A DNA stretch of 64,000 bases from Bacillota bacterium (GTDB lineage: Bacteria > Bacillota > Clostridia > Peptostreptococcales > Anaerovoracaceae): NCBI GenBank assembly GCA_017394515.1, contig JAFPXY010000016.1:1-64000 (forward strand), read 5' to 3'. The position numbers and the translations under genes were made by a program. Shown in pieces: positions 23,817 to 31,818 of this stretch. The notes beneath the pieces are model-generated. The model worked only from the letters and a program-made list of their open reading frames with translations. It searched no databases and was not told where the DNA came from. How positions within the stretch are numbered: the stretch's first letter is position 1; the number at the start of each line of letters is the position of its first letter.

Positions 23817-24551
23817 TCAATCTGCCTCCCCTGTAATGTCGAACAGGGCTTTGGCCACACGGTCTTCGTGATAATTGTATGTCTTCTTTACATAATCCAC
23901 CAAAGTCATCCCCTGTTCCTCAAGTTCCTCACAATCCGCATCCCCTATGAGTTCCCCGCGTCTGATGAGCACTGCGCGGCCAACGAAGTTAGACACCTCT
24001 TCGATGAGGTGAGTGCTGAGCATCACCGTCTCCTCCGGTTCAAGAATACCCGAAAGTACCTTGTAAAAATCCTCCCTGTTGAATATATCATTTCCGGCGA
24101 AGGGTTCATCCATGAGAATGTAGTCCGCGCCTTGAGAGAGAGCCATGATCACTTCGAACTGGTTCTGCTGGCCCATGGACATGGTGCCGATGTCTTTTTT
24201 CATGTCAAGTTCAAAGAAGTCCATGAGTCCCTTGAATCTTTTCTTCCTGAAGGTGCCGAAGTGCATATCGTAGAATTCAGCATGCTCTTTGGCGTTCAGA
24301 TTCGGGAAAAATGATTTCTCCGCAGTTGCAAAGGAGAGCTTGCCGATGTTCTTTCTGGTGATAGGCTTGCCGTCCAGGGTTATGGTTCCCTCGAAGGTGA
24401 TCAAATCAAGGATGCTCTTGATCAGTGTCGTCTTGCCTGCTCCGTTTTCTCCGAAGAGACCTATGATCTGGCCCCTGGGTATATCAAGGCTGACGTTATT
24501 CAGTGCCAGCGTCTTTCCGTATTTTTTTGTAAGATTTCTGATCTCTATCAT
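23817..24551 (-). CDS. ABC transporter ATP-binding protein (YtrB-like)
   Basis: The 244-residue ATPase has Walker A GENGAGKTT (about 34-42), a divergent signature (SMGQQNQFEV rather than LSGGQ), Walker B YILMDEPFAGND and the STHL switch. It is the only ATPase in the nine-gene operon, so it presumably powers a complex made with the paralogous membrane proteins. Its ATG overlaps the stop of membrane protein A (ATGA). YtrB-type ATPases occur next to GntR/YtrA regulators in other Firmicutes. In B. subtilis, S. aureus and relatives such operons are linked to cell envelope stress, but not known for this set. Confidence 0.88.
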   Translation of the reverse strand: MIEIRNLTKKYGKTLALNNVSLDIPRGQIIGLFGENGAGKTTLIKSILDLITFEGTITLDGKPITRKNIGKLSFATAEKSFFPNLNAKEHAEFYDMHFGTFRKKRFKGLMDFFELDMKKDIGTMSMGQQNQFEVIMALSQGADYILMDEPFAGNDIFNREDFYKVLSGILEPEETVMLSTHLIEEVSNFVGRAVLIRRGELIGDADCEELEEQGMTLVDYVKKTYNYHEDRVAKALFDITGEAD

Positions 24552-25321
24552 ATGGTTTCACCCCTTAATTCTGTATTATTTGCATTCTTTCCATCGTGTG
24601 CGATCACAAGAAGATAGAACATGAAGCCCAAATCGGTCCCAAGCAGGGTCACCCTGAGAAGCATCATGCTGTCATCGAAGGAAAAGCCTATTTGAGTCAT
24701 CAAGTGTATCATTAGGTATCCTATCCAAATAAACAGTATGATCTTGCTTACCTTCATGCGTTTGATGTTAATGGCAGTTCCCAGAAGGCCGAAGCTAAGC
24801 GCTATGATAAGTACGTCCAGCCAGCCCATAAGGCTTGATGTCGGGAAGAACCAGCTTAATATCCTGATTCCGTTGAATTCCATGTATTGCTGAAGCTCTG
24901 TAGTGTTGGATACTCCTGATCCCTGATATATCTTCCAAATCATGAAGATCAGAACTGTCTGGTATGCTGTGATAAGCAGGCATCTTAAAGCGTTTCCTAT
25001 GATGGACCAGAAGTATGCGGTTCTCTCAGATATCTCGAGTCTCATCATAGTGAGTTCGGTCTGAGCGTTTGATTTTTTGCTCGGTTCCCTTGAGACCAGA
25101 AGCGCTGTCAAAAGCAGGCCTCCTATGTATCCCGTCCATATGCCTGATGTAGAAATGACAATGGAAAAGCTGTTTAGCGGAGTTCCTACAGCATCCGCTG
25201 CCTTGCTGCCAATGGCAAAGTAGCAGATCAATTCAAAAACAGCCATGGCAGCCATGATTATCACAAGTCTATCGAACTTCCTCCCCGTATTCATCATAAG
25301 TAAGGATAAATGTTTACCCAT
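24548..25321 (-). CDS. Membrane protein A of the YtrA-type operon
   Basis: A 257-residue protein with about six hydrophobic segments and the shared N-terminal signature MGKHLSLLMMNTGRKF. I set the start at 25321: GGGAGG lies about ten bases upstream, and the ATG follows directly on the regulator's stop (one base between). A longer frame within the GntR gene is not plausible. It is the first structural gene after the regulator and overlaps the ATPase. Probable permease subunit. Confidence 0.8.
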   Translation of the reverse strand: MGKHLSLLMMNTGRKFDRLVIIMAAMAVFELICYFAIGSKAADAVGTPLNSFSIVISTSGIWTGYIGGLLLTALLVSREPSKKSNAQTELTMMRLEISERTAYFWSIIGNALRCLLITAYQTVLIFMIWKIYQGSGVSNTTELQQYMEFNGIRILSWFFPTSSLMGWLDVLIIALSFGLLGTAINIKRMKVSKIILFIWIGYLMIHLMTQIGFSFDDSMMLLRVTLLGTDLGFMFYLLVIAHDGKNANNTELRGETI

Positions 25322-25322
25322 C

Positions 25323-25700
25323 TCAATCCACCTCCCAATATTTAGCGATGAGGTTAAGCGCCTCATCTTTGGTTATCCCCATCTGCTTAAGGACATCTGT
25401 GATGTTCCTCACATCTTCCATAAGCAATTCCTCTTTTAATCTCTCAATTACCCTTTTAGTTACGTTTACGTAACTCTTGGCTCCCGAGCGGGAAAGGATC
25501 AGTCCTTCATCCTCAAGAGCCTTGAACGCCTTTTGAACAGTGTTGGGGTTGATCCCCAGTCTTGCTGAGAGCACCCTCCTGGAAGGGAGCTCGTCACCAT
25601 CTACGATGGTCCCTGCTACTATACCTCTCTTCACAAAGTTCAATATCTGAAGGTAGATCGGCATTCCCCCTGACGCTTTAAAATCGTCGAATGTAATCAT
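25323..25700 (-). CDS. GntR-family regulator, YtrA subfamily
   Basis: This short 125-residue GntR protein has a winged helix (about 10-75; LPSRRVLSARLGINPNTVQKA, then DEGLILSRSGAKSYV). Only a brief dimerisation tail follows, as in YtrA proteins, which lack a large effector domain. It is the first gene of the nine-gene operon. Just upstream are two matching inverted repeats placed over the promoter, which are very likely its own operators, so the operon is probably autorepressed and induced by a membrane-related signal. Confidence 0.9.
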   Translation of the reverse strand: MITFDDFKASGGMPIYLQILNFVKRGIVAGTIVDGDELPSRRVLSARLGINPNTVQKAFKALEDEGLILSRSGAKSYVNVTKRVIERLKEELLMEDVRNITDVLKQMGITKDEALNLIAKYWEVD

Positions 25701-25831
25701 CTTTTCTGCCTCTTCCCTTTCATCTCAAATCTTTCCTGATCTGATGTGCACATGTTGTCCTCTTACCCTTTCCGCTTTAGCGGTTATCAATTATGTTATT
25801 TACGCGTGTTTAGCAGCCTGATCAGCTGCGC

Positions 25832-25889
25832 AAACTGTATTACTCGATTAATACGGTTTCTTTAACTGTATTATAGCAGTAATACAGTT
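25832..25889 (-). promoter_or_regulatory. Two operator repeats of the YtrA-type regulator
   Basis: AACTGTATTA-N6-TAATACAGTT is a perfect inverted repeat at 25864-25889. A near-identical copy, AAACTGTATTA-N6-TAATACGGTTT, lies at 25832-25859. Centres are 31 bases apart. The first covers the spacer and -10 of the promoter; the second lies just downstream of it. Confidence 0.85.
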
Positions 25890-25897
25890 TTTGTCAA
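25870..25897 (-). promoter_or_regulatory. Sigma-A promoter of the YtrA-type operon
   Basis: On minus, a consensus TTGACA (25892-25897) and TATAAT (25870-25875) are 16 bases apart, giving a leader of about 160 bases. The leader has GC-rich inverted pieces (near 25769-25780 and 25811-25830) with no recognised motif. Confidence 0.85.
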
Positions 25898-25932
25898 GTG
25901 CTCTTATAAATAAAATATGAATTGCATAACGC

Positions 25933-25955
25933 AAAAAGCGCCCCTTCCGGGACGC
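25933..25955 (-). terminator. Intrinsic terminator of the surface-polymer operon
   Basis: GCGCCCC and GGGACGC (25938-25944 and 25949-25955, one GU pair) form a stem followed on minus by a T-run (25933-25937). Confidence 0.8.
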
Positions 25956-25981
25956 CTCTTTAGTAAATAGTTTTTTGCACT

Positions 25982-27748
25982 TTAAACGCCTATGCCACCT
26001 TCATCGTCTGATGCTTGGTCACTTTGGCTGTCATTGTTGGACTGTTCTCCGTCCTGGGCACCATTACCGGGGTTGAAGTTTCCGGGGCCGCCACTGGGGC
26101 CACCGCCCTGTCCGAAGTTTCCTGGTCCACCACCGTGTCCGCCATTTCCAGGGCCTCTTCCTTGGTCACTATTCTCATCATCAGAGTTTTCACCCTGATC
26201 ACCATTTTGACCGAAGTTTCCGGGGCCTCCGCTTTGGCCGAAGTTTCCAGGGCCGCCTTGCATTCTGCCGCCTTGCATGCCGCCGGCTTCACCATAGATG
26301 GTTCCGTTCATGGTAATGCTCTGTTCGTTTCCTCCTGCGCTGATAACGTAGGTACCGCCGTCCTTGATCTCGGGGGTGCTTACCAGCACGTTGCTGTACT
26401 GCTTTTTAGTATCTGAGGAGATCAGGACATTGCCTTCAGAATCCTTAAGTTCTGCGGTGCCTGTGGCCTGGTTTACATTGACCATGATGGCACACTGCTT
26501 TGATTCGCTTGAGAAGTTCACGGCCATGCCAGATGACCCTGTGGCTATGAAGTATCCTCCGTTGATCACAGCCTGGCCGCTTCCGCCGGTGTCAATACTT
26601 CCGTTGCCGCTATTGGTGGGGCCTTCAACGTAGGTCTCTCCGCCATTTACCTCAATGTTTCCGTTGGAGTCGATGCCATCACCTTCAGCATTCACATGTA
26701 CATGTCCGCCGTTGATGGTTATCATGCATGAATCATCCGTTGCCATCATGTCGTTCTTGTTACCGCTGGTGCTGTCTCCTGCAGCATTGATACCGTCGTC
26801 AGAAGAAGTTACGTCTACGGTTCCGTCATTAATGGTTACGGTGTTTCCTTCCAGACCCTCAACACTCTTCTTGATGGTAATGGTACCGCCATCGATGATC
26901 AGATCTTTGTGGGCGTGGATACCATCGTCACCGGATTCGATCTCGATGTTTCCGCCTGAAATATATACCAGCCCGATATCCTTATCTGAGTCTTCAGCAT
27001 GGATGGAGTCTGTGCCGGAGATGAGTTTGATATCTCCATCTGCGATGCGGACGCTGTCGTTTCCGCTCAAGGCCTTCTTGGCTGCTTCTACTGTGATATT
27101 TCCTCCGGTGATCTTAAGGTCATCCTTGGATACGACTCCATGGCCGTAGGCTGCTTTTACTGTGAGTGCACCGCTTCCATTGATGGTGAGGTCGTCCTTG
27201 GAGAAGATAGCAGCATCTACGGAATTGTCATCCGTCTGCACGTAATCTCCGGTTACTGCCAGAGTGTTTTCAGAGCCTTCTGCCAGGGTTATGAACACCT
27301 TATCCGCGCTCTTTACGTAGATGGCTGCGCTGGAGTTATTGGTGATGGACACGCCCTTAAGTACAAGCTGTACCTTGGCGCTATCGTCAGCTTCCACCTG
27401 GATCTGACCATCTGTAAGCGTTCCGCTCAGCACATAGACTCCATCTTCTGTGATGGTTATCGTGTCACCTGAAATGGTTACGCCTGAAACATCCGTTGAA
27501 GAATTGCCGTCTGCCAGAGTGATATTTTTTGCTTCTGCTTCGTCGTAGGTCCCTGCCAGATCTCTTTCCGTGAACATATCATCATCTGCAGTTGTTTCTG
27601 TAGTTTCTTCCGTCGTAGTTTCCTCAGCAGTTGTTGTCTGCTGGTCTGTATTTGTTCCTGCTTCTGCACTGCTGCAGGCAGCAAAGGTGAATATCATAGC
27701 TGCCGTTAAGATAAGCGCGAGGATCTTTTTCAATTTATTATAACGCAT
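25982..27748 (-). CDS. Cthe_2159-like carbohydrate-binding lipoprotein
   Basis: This is a 588-residue lipoprotein with lipobox FAAC (C25). A Thr/Glu-rich linker (about 30-58) precedes a long right-handed beta-helix-like repeat region (about 75-470), with recurring ITGG/INGG and 'DDGI(H/N)A' turns as in the Cthe_2159 carbohydrate-binding family. The tail (about 495-588) is a low-complexity Gly/Pro/Asn/Gln region with repeated GGPGNFGQ units and acidic stretches, likely exposed. AAGGAG precedes the ATG, which overlaps the DUF4956 stop by 11 bases. The pairing of this family with DUF4956 and VTC-domain proteins recurs in Firmicutes, suggesting a surface polymer or adhesion role, but the function is not known. 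Confidence 0.85.
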   Translation of the reverse strand: MRYNKLKKILALILTAAMIFTFAACSSAEAGTNTDQQTTTAEETTTEETTETTADDDMFTERDLAGTYDEAEAKNITLADGNSSTDVSGVTISGDTITITEDGVYVLSGTLTDGQIQVEADDSAKVQLVLKGVSITNNSSAAIYVKSADKVFITLAEGSENTLAVTGDYVQTDDNSVDAAIFSKDDLTINGSGALTVKAAYGHGVVSKDDLKITGGNITVEAAKKALSGNDSVRIADGDIKLISGTDSIHAEDSDKDIGLVYISGGNIEIESGDDGIHAHKDLIIDGGTITIKKSVEGLEGNTVTINDGTVDVTSSDDGINAAGDSTSGNKNDMMATDDSCMITINGGHVHVNAEGDGIDSNGNIEVNGGETYVEGPTNSGNGSIDTGGSGQAVINGGYFIATGSSGMAVNFSSESKQCAIMVNVNQATGTAELKDSEGNVLISSDTKKQYSNVLVSTPEIKDGGTYVISAGGNEQSITMNGTIYGEAGGMQGGRMQGGPGNFGQSGGPGNFGQNGDQGENSDDENSDQGRGPGNGGHGGGPGNFGQGGGPSGGPGNFNPGNGAQDGEQSNNDSQSDQASDDEGGIGV

Positions 27749-28430
27749 CTGTTTCTGCTCCTTGTCTCATGATCGCGATCTCCAGGTTGCCGTTTCTGAT
27801 CCTTAATTCGTCGATCAGCTCTTTTTCCTTGCTGGGATCGCGCATGCTTAAATCGTAAGTTAACTTGTATAAACTGCCCATGGCAGTGGTTTTGACTTTC
27901 ATCAGATCATGCCTTGAGGTGAAGCGGTCCAGAACCTCTTCAAAGGCCGAAGAGTAGTTGAGATCTTCAGGGACAGTGATCTTAAGCCTTCTTTCGGTGT
28001 CGTTTTTCCTTTCTCCGCCGATACCGGTTGCGGAAATAACTACCATGACAAGTCCCATGATGATGGTGAAAAGGAATGCATATCCGATGTATCCCATGCC
28101 GCAGATCAGGCCGGCTCCCATGGCCAGAAAGATCGTGGCGATCTCCTTAGCCGTACCGGGGACCGAACGGAATCTAACGAGGCTGAAAGCTCCCGCTACG
28201 GCCACACCTGCTCCGATGTTGCCATTTACCATCATTATGACTACCGCGACTATGGCAGGCAACATGATGAGTGTCATGATAAAACTTTTAGTGTATCTGC
28301 TTTTATATGAATAGACTAATGCTATTATTATCCCAATTATCAGTGCCGACAGTGTAGCGATCATGAAGCCTGTAACTCCCATGGTACCTGTCTGTGTGCT
28401 GTCAAACAGCCCTTGAAAAATCGTATCCAT
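27738..28430 (-). CDS. DUF4956 membrane protein
   Basis: The 230-residue protein has about four transmembrane segments in the first 140 residues. The pattern AVAGAFSLVRFRSVPGTAKE is typical of DUF4956. A soluble C-terminal domain follows (about 145-230). The family is found next to VTC-domain polyphosphate polymerase-like proteins, as here, and may be its membrane partner. It overlaps the VTC gene upstream by 29 bases and the lipoprotein gene by 11, so translation is tightly linked. Confidence 0.88.
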   Translation of the reverse strand: MDTIFQGLFDSTQTGTMGVTGFMIATLSALIIGIIIALVYSYKSRYTKSFIMTLIMLPAIVAVVIMMVNGNIGAGVAVAGAFSLVRFRSVPGTAKEIATIFLAMGAGLICGMGYIGYAFLFTIIMGLVMVVISATGIGGERKNDTERRLKITVPEDLNYSSAFEEVLDRFTSRHDLMKVKTTAMGSLYKLTYDLSMRDPSKEKELIDELRIRNGNLEIAIMRQGAETDAL

Positions 28431-29208
28431 TATTTAATATGCTCCTCTCATTAGAGTATAATTTCAAATTGTTTCTTGTGGTTTTCTGCTGCATCATGGC
28501 CTCGTAGGCATGTGCGTATTTACTGAATGATGCTTTATATATTTTTTCCTTGCTTAGGATCTCTGTGAGCCAGAGGGGAAAGCCTCCGGGAACTTTGATC
28601 TCCATAAGAACCTGTCCCTTAGGAATGATAGGCTTGCCGTAGATGCCGACTCTCAGATCCAGATCGTAATCTCTCCACAGCACATTTCTGTCAAAGGTGA
28701 TCCTTAAGTTCTCGTCATCTTTACAGAACCAGGCGTCCCGCTCGTAGCTTAAAAGCATCATGGGTGCCAGCCCTTCATAACTGTTGGCGGAGTAAGCGAT
28801 CTCCTTGGCGATCTGGTTCTTTCTGAAGTCCTCTCCGCTACCCTCCGGAAGCTTGATTTCAAAATTGCCATTCGCGTCCTTCATGATCGCGGCATCCTTC
28901 GCCAGGATCGTGATCCTTCTCTTGAAGACTTCCTTTTTATACTTTTTCTTGAGTTCCAGGTAGACCTTATCGTCGTCCTTAGGCACGCCGTAGCTCCTGA
29001 GCCTCAGCTTCTCCTTGTAGACCGGATGCTCCATGGATCTGGTGATCAGGAGGTGGTCAGGGGTGTCATAATAGAGGCTTAAGATGGTGCTTCTGCCATG
29101 TTCGTCCTCTCTCATTCGATCTCTTATGTTCCAGAGGATCTCTCTCATCTGCTCTTCAGTTATCAGGAATTTAAGTTCATATCTTTTAAAAACTGATCCG
29201 TCTTTCAT
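28402..29208 (-). CDS. VTC-domain polyphosphate polymerase-like protein
   Basis: The 268-residue soluble protein has the VTC/CYTH-type tunnel fold pattern: RYELKFLIT at the start, STLYFDTP-like ILSLYYDTP, KLRLRSYG, ELKKKYKKEVFKRR, YERDAW and a late EIKVPGG. In yeast this domain polymerises ATP into polyphosphate. Bacterial stand-alone copies beside DUF4956 are less well known and may act on polyphosphate or a related polyanion. The basic residues that line the tunnel appear conserved. It starts one base before the end of the membrane gene upstream. Confidence 0.85.
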   Translation of the reverse strand: MKDGSVFKRYELKFLITEEQMREILWNIRDRMREDEHGRSTILSLYYDTPDHLLITRSMEHPVYKEKLRLRSYGVPKDDDKVYLELKKKYKKEVFKRRITILAKDAAIMKDANGNFEIKLPEGSGEDFRKNQIAKEIAYSANSYEGLAPMMLLSYERDAWFCKDDENLRITFDRNVLWRDYDLDLRVGIYGKPIIPKGQVLMEIKVPGGFPLWLTEILSKEKIYKASFSKYAHAYEAMMQQKTTRNNLKLYSNERSILNNGYDFSRAV

Positions 29209-29209
29209 C

Positions 29210-29593
29210 TTAGACCTCCTTAAGATAAGCCACTATGGATGTGATCATCAGAAGCGCACCCATGATCCAGAAATATATGGTGAAGGCTGAAACTGTTCCG
29301 TATATGGCGAAGACTCCGGTAAGACAGGAGGCTACGGTAAGGGTTATGATCCCCCACATACGTATGGTCCTGTTCATGAGTGACGCAGGCTTTAAGCCCA
29401 CTCTCCTTCTTAAGATCATAGGCACGACTCCCAGGATCAGCGGGAAGAGACAGAGCCCGATCATGAAGGGTGAGTACACTCCGTGACTGAAGTATTCGTA
29501 TACCGTGCTGAATACTATGCAAAAAACGCTCATTGCAGTGTATCCCTTGATGCCTCTTATGTCATTTGCCCGATTATCAACCGATGTATACAA
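29210..29593 (-). CDS. Small four-segment membrane protein
   Basis: The 127-residue protein has about four hydrophobic segments (about 20-36, 42-60, 80-96, 98-122) and a charged cytoplasmic loop between the second pair (LRRRVGLKPASLMNRTIRMW). No family is recognised. It is embedded in the surface-polymer operon, overlapping the phosphodiester glycosidase gene by 17 bases and lying one base before the VTC gene, so it is likely part of the same machinery. Confidence 0.7.
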   Translation of the reverse strand: MYTSVDNRANDIRGIKGYTAMSVFCIVFSTVYEYFSHGVYSPFMIGLCLFPLILGVVPMILRRRVGLKPASLMNRTIRMWGIITLTVASCLTGVFAIYGTVSAFTIYFWIMGALLMITSIVAYLKEV

Positions 29594-30497
29594 TGTCGCT
29601 CACGCTCCTCTCTTTGATATGGTGGCCGTTGGTGGTCGGCTTATTGATTACCGTGCCGTTGAAGACCATGGTGGAAGATCCGCCTCCATCCAGGTTGTAT
29701 GCGGTCTCACAGCCCAGGCTTGTCATGAACTCTGCAAGTTCGTAGAGGCTGAGGCCCCGGCTCTCATCGGTCCTTCCGTCCGAGACGACCATTACGTAAT
29801 GATTGTCGCTGATCTGTCCGATGGCCGTTCTGGGGTTGCTGCTCATGGATTTGGAGACTTCGTCGTTTTCGTCCACGGCGATCTCACCGTTTTCGATTAG
29901 GCCGGGGCCGAAGCAAAATACCTGCTGAGCACCTTGCTCTAAAAGTTCTTTGGCTGTCACATCGCCCTCCTTGATTACTTCCATGGTTCCATCCGCCCAA
30001 ATGACCAGATCTTCCTGATCAGATTCTGCGCTGGACTCCGAATAGAGCACTCCGTTTCTTATGACGTACCCTCTTCTCGCACTGTAGTAATCTCCGTTTA
30101 TGGCAAGGATCCCGCTCGTAGTCTCAAGGATGGACGAAGTTGTGTCAGTAATATTTTTGCCGTATGTGTTATATGCAAAGGCGGTACTCAGATTACTTGG
30201 ATCGTCCAGCAGGATGTCAGCCACATAAATTACTGTATCGTATTCATAGTAGGTGGATATCTTTATGGAGATGCCATCCGCCTCATATGATGTATCCGTA
30301 ATTTGTGCCGTCTCGGATGCAGTCTCATCCTCATCTTCAACCACATATTCCGCCTGTTCTACGACCTCCGTCTCCGTTGCGGCTTCCGCCACCACCTGAT
30401 AGGTCTGAGGGATCACGAAGGTCTCAAGGACCGTAAATAGCGTAAAGGCCAAGAGGAAGATGCCATATATAAGTGAGAATCTTTTATTTGCTTTCAT
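29577..30497 (-). CDS. Phosphodiester glycosidase (NAGPA/DUF2233) family protein
   Basis: The 306-residue protein has an N-terminal anchor (about 8-26) and an acidic Glu-rich linker. The DUF2233 domain follows, with NGDYYS, the conserved SNPRTAIG, SDGR, and the terminal LDGGGSSTM. Relatives cleave phosphodiester-linked sugars (exopolysaccharide or wall polymers) outside the cell. I set the start at 30497: AAGAGGAAG lies just before, 14 bases after the glycosyltransferase stop; a longer frame overlaps that gene. It stands in the same operon as a GT2-GtrA protein and a VTC-domain protein, in line with a phosphate-containing surface polymer. Confidence 0.85.
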   Translation of the reverse strand: MKANKRFSLIYGIFLLAFTLFTVLETFVIPQTYQVVAEAATETEVVEQAEYVVEDEDETASETAQITDTSYEADGISIKISTYYEYDTVIYVADILLDDPSNLSTAFAYNTYGKNITDTTSSILETTSGILAINGDYYSARRGYVIRNGVLYSESSAESDQEDLVIWADGTMEVIKEGDVTAKELLEQGAQQVFCFGPGLIENGEIAVDENDEVSKSMSSNPRTAIGQISDNHYVMVVSDGRTDESRGLSLYELAEFMTSLGCETAYNLDGGGSSTMVFNGTVINKPTTNGHHIKERSVSDIVYIG

Positions 30498-30511
30498 GAT
30501 GCTTCCTCTTC

Positions 30512-31606
30512 TCACTTTCCGGGCTGCGTCCACACGACGCGGCCCACGGATCTGTCCCGCTTCTTACCAAAGATCAGCAGAGACTGCACGCTGAAACTTA
30601 TGATGAACAAAAGTATCTCTGTCAGGATCTTCGCTAACTGAGGATAGATGCCTAAGACTCCTGTGAAGAATCCCAGGATCACGCTGTTGGCTGCCAGAAT
30701 GAAAGCCGCAAGAGCGATATATTTGGGGAGTGTCTTAGCGGCAGGCTGGTCATCCTTGAATACCGCTTTGGAGTTTAGGGTGTAGTTCAGTATGGCGCTT
30801 AACACCCTTGCCGCCACATTGGCTATGACCACTCCGTAGGTCAGGCCGGACAAAAGCGGCAGAAAGATTATGAACAGCAAGTAGTCAGCCAGAAAGCTTA
30901 TGAATGACGCGCCTGCGAACTTGATTATGTTGCCGTAGATCCTTACCGCGTCTCTTACGGGATGGAAGTGCGAATCGGAGTTTTTTGCATCCAGATAGAC
31001 CGTCTCGATGGGCACTTCCATAATCTCAATGTCGTATTTTTTGCAGGACATGAGCACGTTCATTTCATACTCATATCTGGTGCCCTCCACCTCAAGGAAG
31101 TTTGAGAGGTTGACTCTGTTGAAGGCTCTGAGGCCGGTCTGGGTGTCGTTTACGGCCCTGCCGCTTATCATGCGGAACACGGTTCTTGTGATCTTATTAC
31201 CCAACCTGGATTTGAAGGGAACGTCCTTGTCGAATTCTCTGCTTCCCAGGATCAGCCATCTGGGATGTCTCCAGGAAGCTTCAGCGACCCTTTGCATATC
31301 CGATACCAGGTGTTGGCCGTCCGCGTCAAGTGTCACAATGTAGTTAAAGCCTATATCCTGATTATGTATAAAGTTGAAAGCGGTCTTCAGAGCCGCTCCC
31401 TTCCCCAGGTTTACTTCGTGGGTAAGGACCCTCGTCCTACTGATCCTCCTGACGGAATTAAATATCTCTTCCGACTCCTGGCCGCTTCCGTCATCCACGA
31501 CTAGGACTCTGTATCCCAGACCGCTTATCTCGTCCACAAGGGATATGAGCCTTTCAGAAGGCTTATAGGCCGGGATCACTATGATGGTTTCTCTTATCTT
31601 ATCCAT
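30512..31606 (-). CDS. GT2 glycosyltransferase fused to a GtrA-like membrane domain
   Basis: The 364-residue protein has an N-terminal GT-A glycosyltransferase of the dolichol-phosphate-mannose type (TIIVIPAYKPSE, VVDDGSG, NLGKGAALKTAFN, TLDADGQH; about 1-225). A four-segment GtrA domain follows (about 230-355). Such fusions attach sugars to a lipid carrier and help move them across the membrane. I start at 31606 where AAGGAG sits about ten bases before; the longer in-frame extension is hydrophobic and unsupported. It is the first gene of the surface-polymer operon. The leader carries an 11-bp inverted repeat. Confidence 0.85.
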   Translation of the reverse strand: MDKIRETIIVIPAYKPSERLISLVDEISGLGYRVLVVDDGSGQESEEIFNSVRRISRTRVLTHEVNLGKGAALKTAFNFIHNQDIGFNYIVTLDADGQHLVSDMQRVAEASWRHPRWLILGSREFDKDVPFKSRLGNKITRTVFRMISGRAVNDTQTGLRAFNRVNLSNFLEVEGTRYEYEMNVLMSCKKYDIEIMEVPIETVYLDAKNSDSHFHPVRDAVRIYGNIIKFAGASFISFLADYLLFIIFLPLLSGLTYGVVIANVAARVLSAILNYTLNSKAVFKDDQPAAKTLPKYIALAAFILAANSVILGFFTGVLGIYPQLAKILTEILLFIISFSVQSLLIFGKKRDRSVGRVVWTQPGK

Positions 31607-31697
31607 TAAGGTTTTCTCCTTTTTTCGTTCTGTTGGTAACATAATAAATGAGACATCTGATAAAAAAGCGAAGAAAATTGGTGCAAAAAACAAAGAA

Positions 31698-31732
31698 AAA
31701 GTGTGATTCTTTGGCAAAAGTAATCACACTTT
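31698..31732 (-). promoter_or_regulatory. Perfect inverted repeat before the surface-polymer operon
   Basis: AAAGTGTGATT and AATCACACTTT (31698-31708 and 31722-31732) with a 13-base loop. On minus, a T-rich stretch follows, so it may be a second terminator after pyrR or an operator or attenuator for the glycosyltransferase operon. Confidence 0.45.
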
Positions 31733-31778
31733 CTTCATTCTGTTCAAAATTTCTACAACAGATTCATTTTTTCTTCAT

Positions 31779-31801
31779 AAAAAGGCGCCCCTCAGGGCGC
31801 C
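31779..31801 (-). terminator. Intrinsic terminator of uraA-pyrR
   Basis: GGCGCCC and GGGCGCC (31784-31790 and 31795-31801) with loop CTCA, followed on minus by a T-run (31779-31783). Confidence 0.88.
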
Positions 31802-31818
31802 CAAATTATTCAATATAT

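Noticed and set aside
26000-26260. GGPGNFGQ repeats as a DNA repeat or phage tail element
   Set aside because: They are in-frame low-complexity codons at the end of the carbohydrate-binding lipoprotein.
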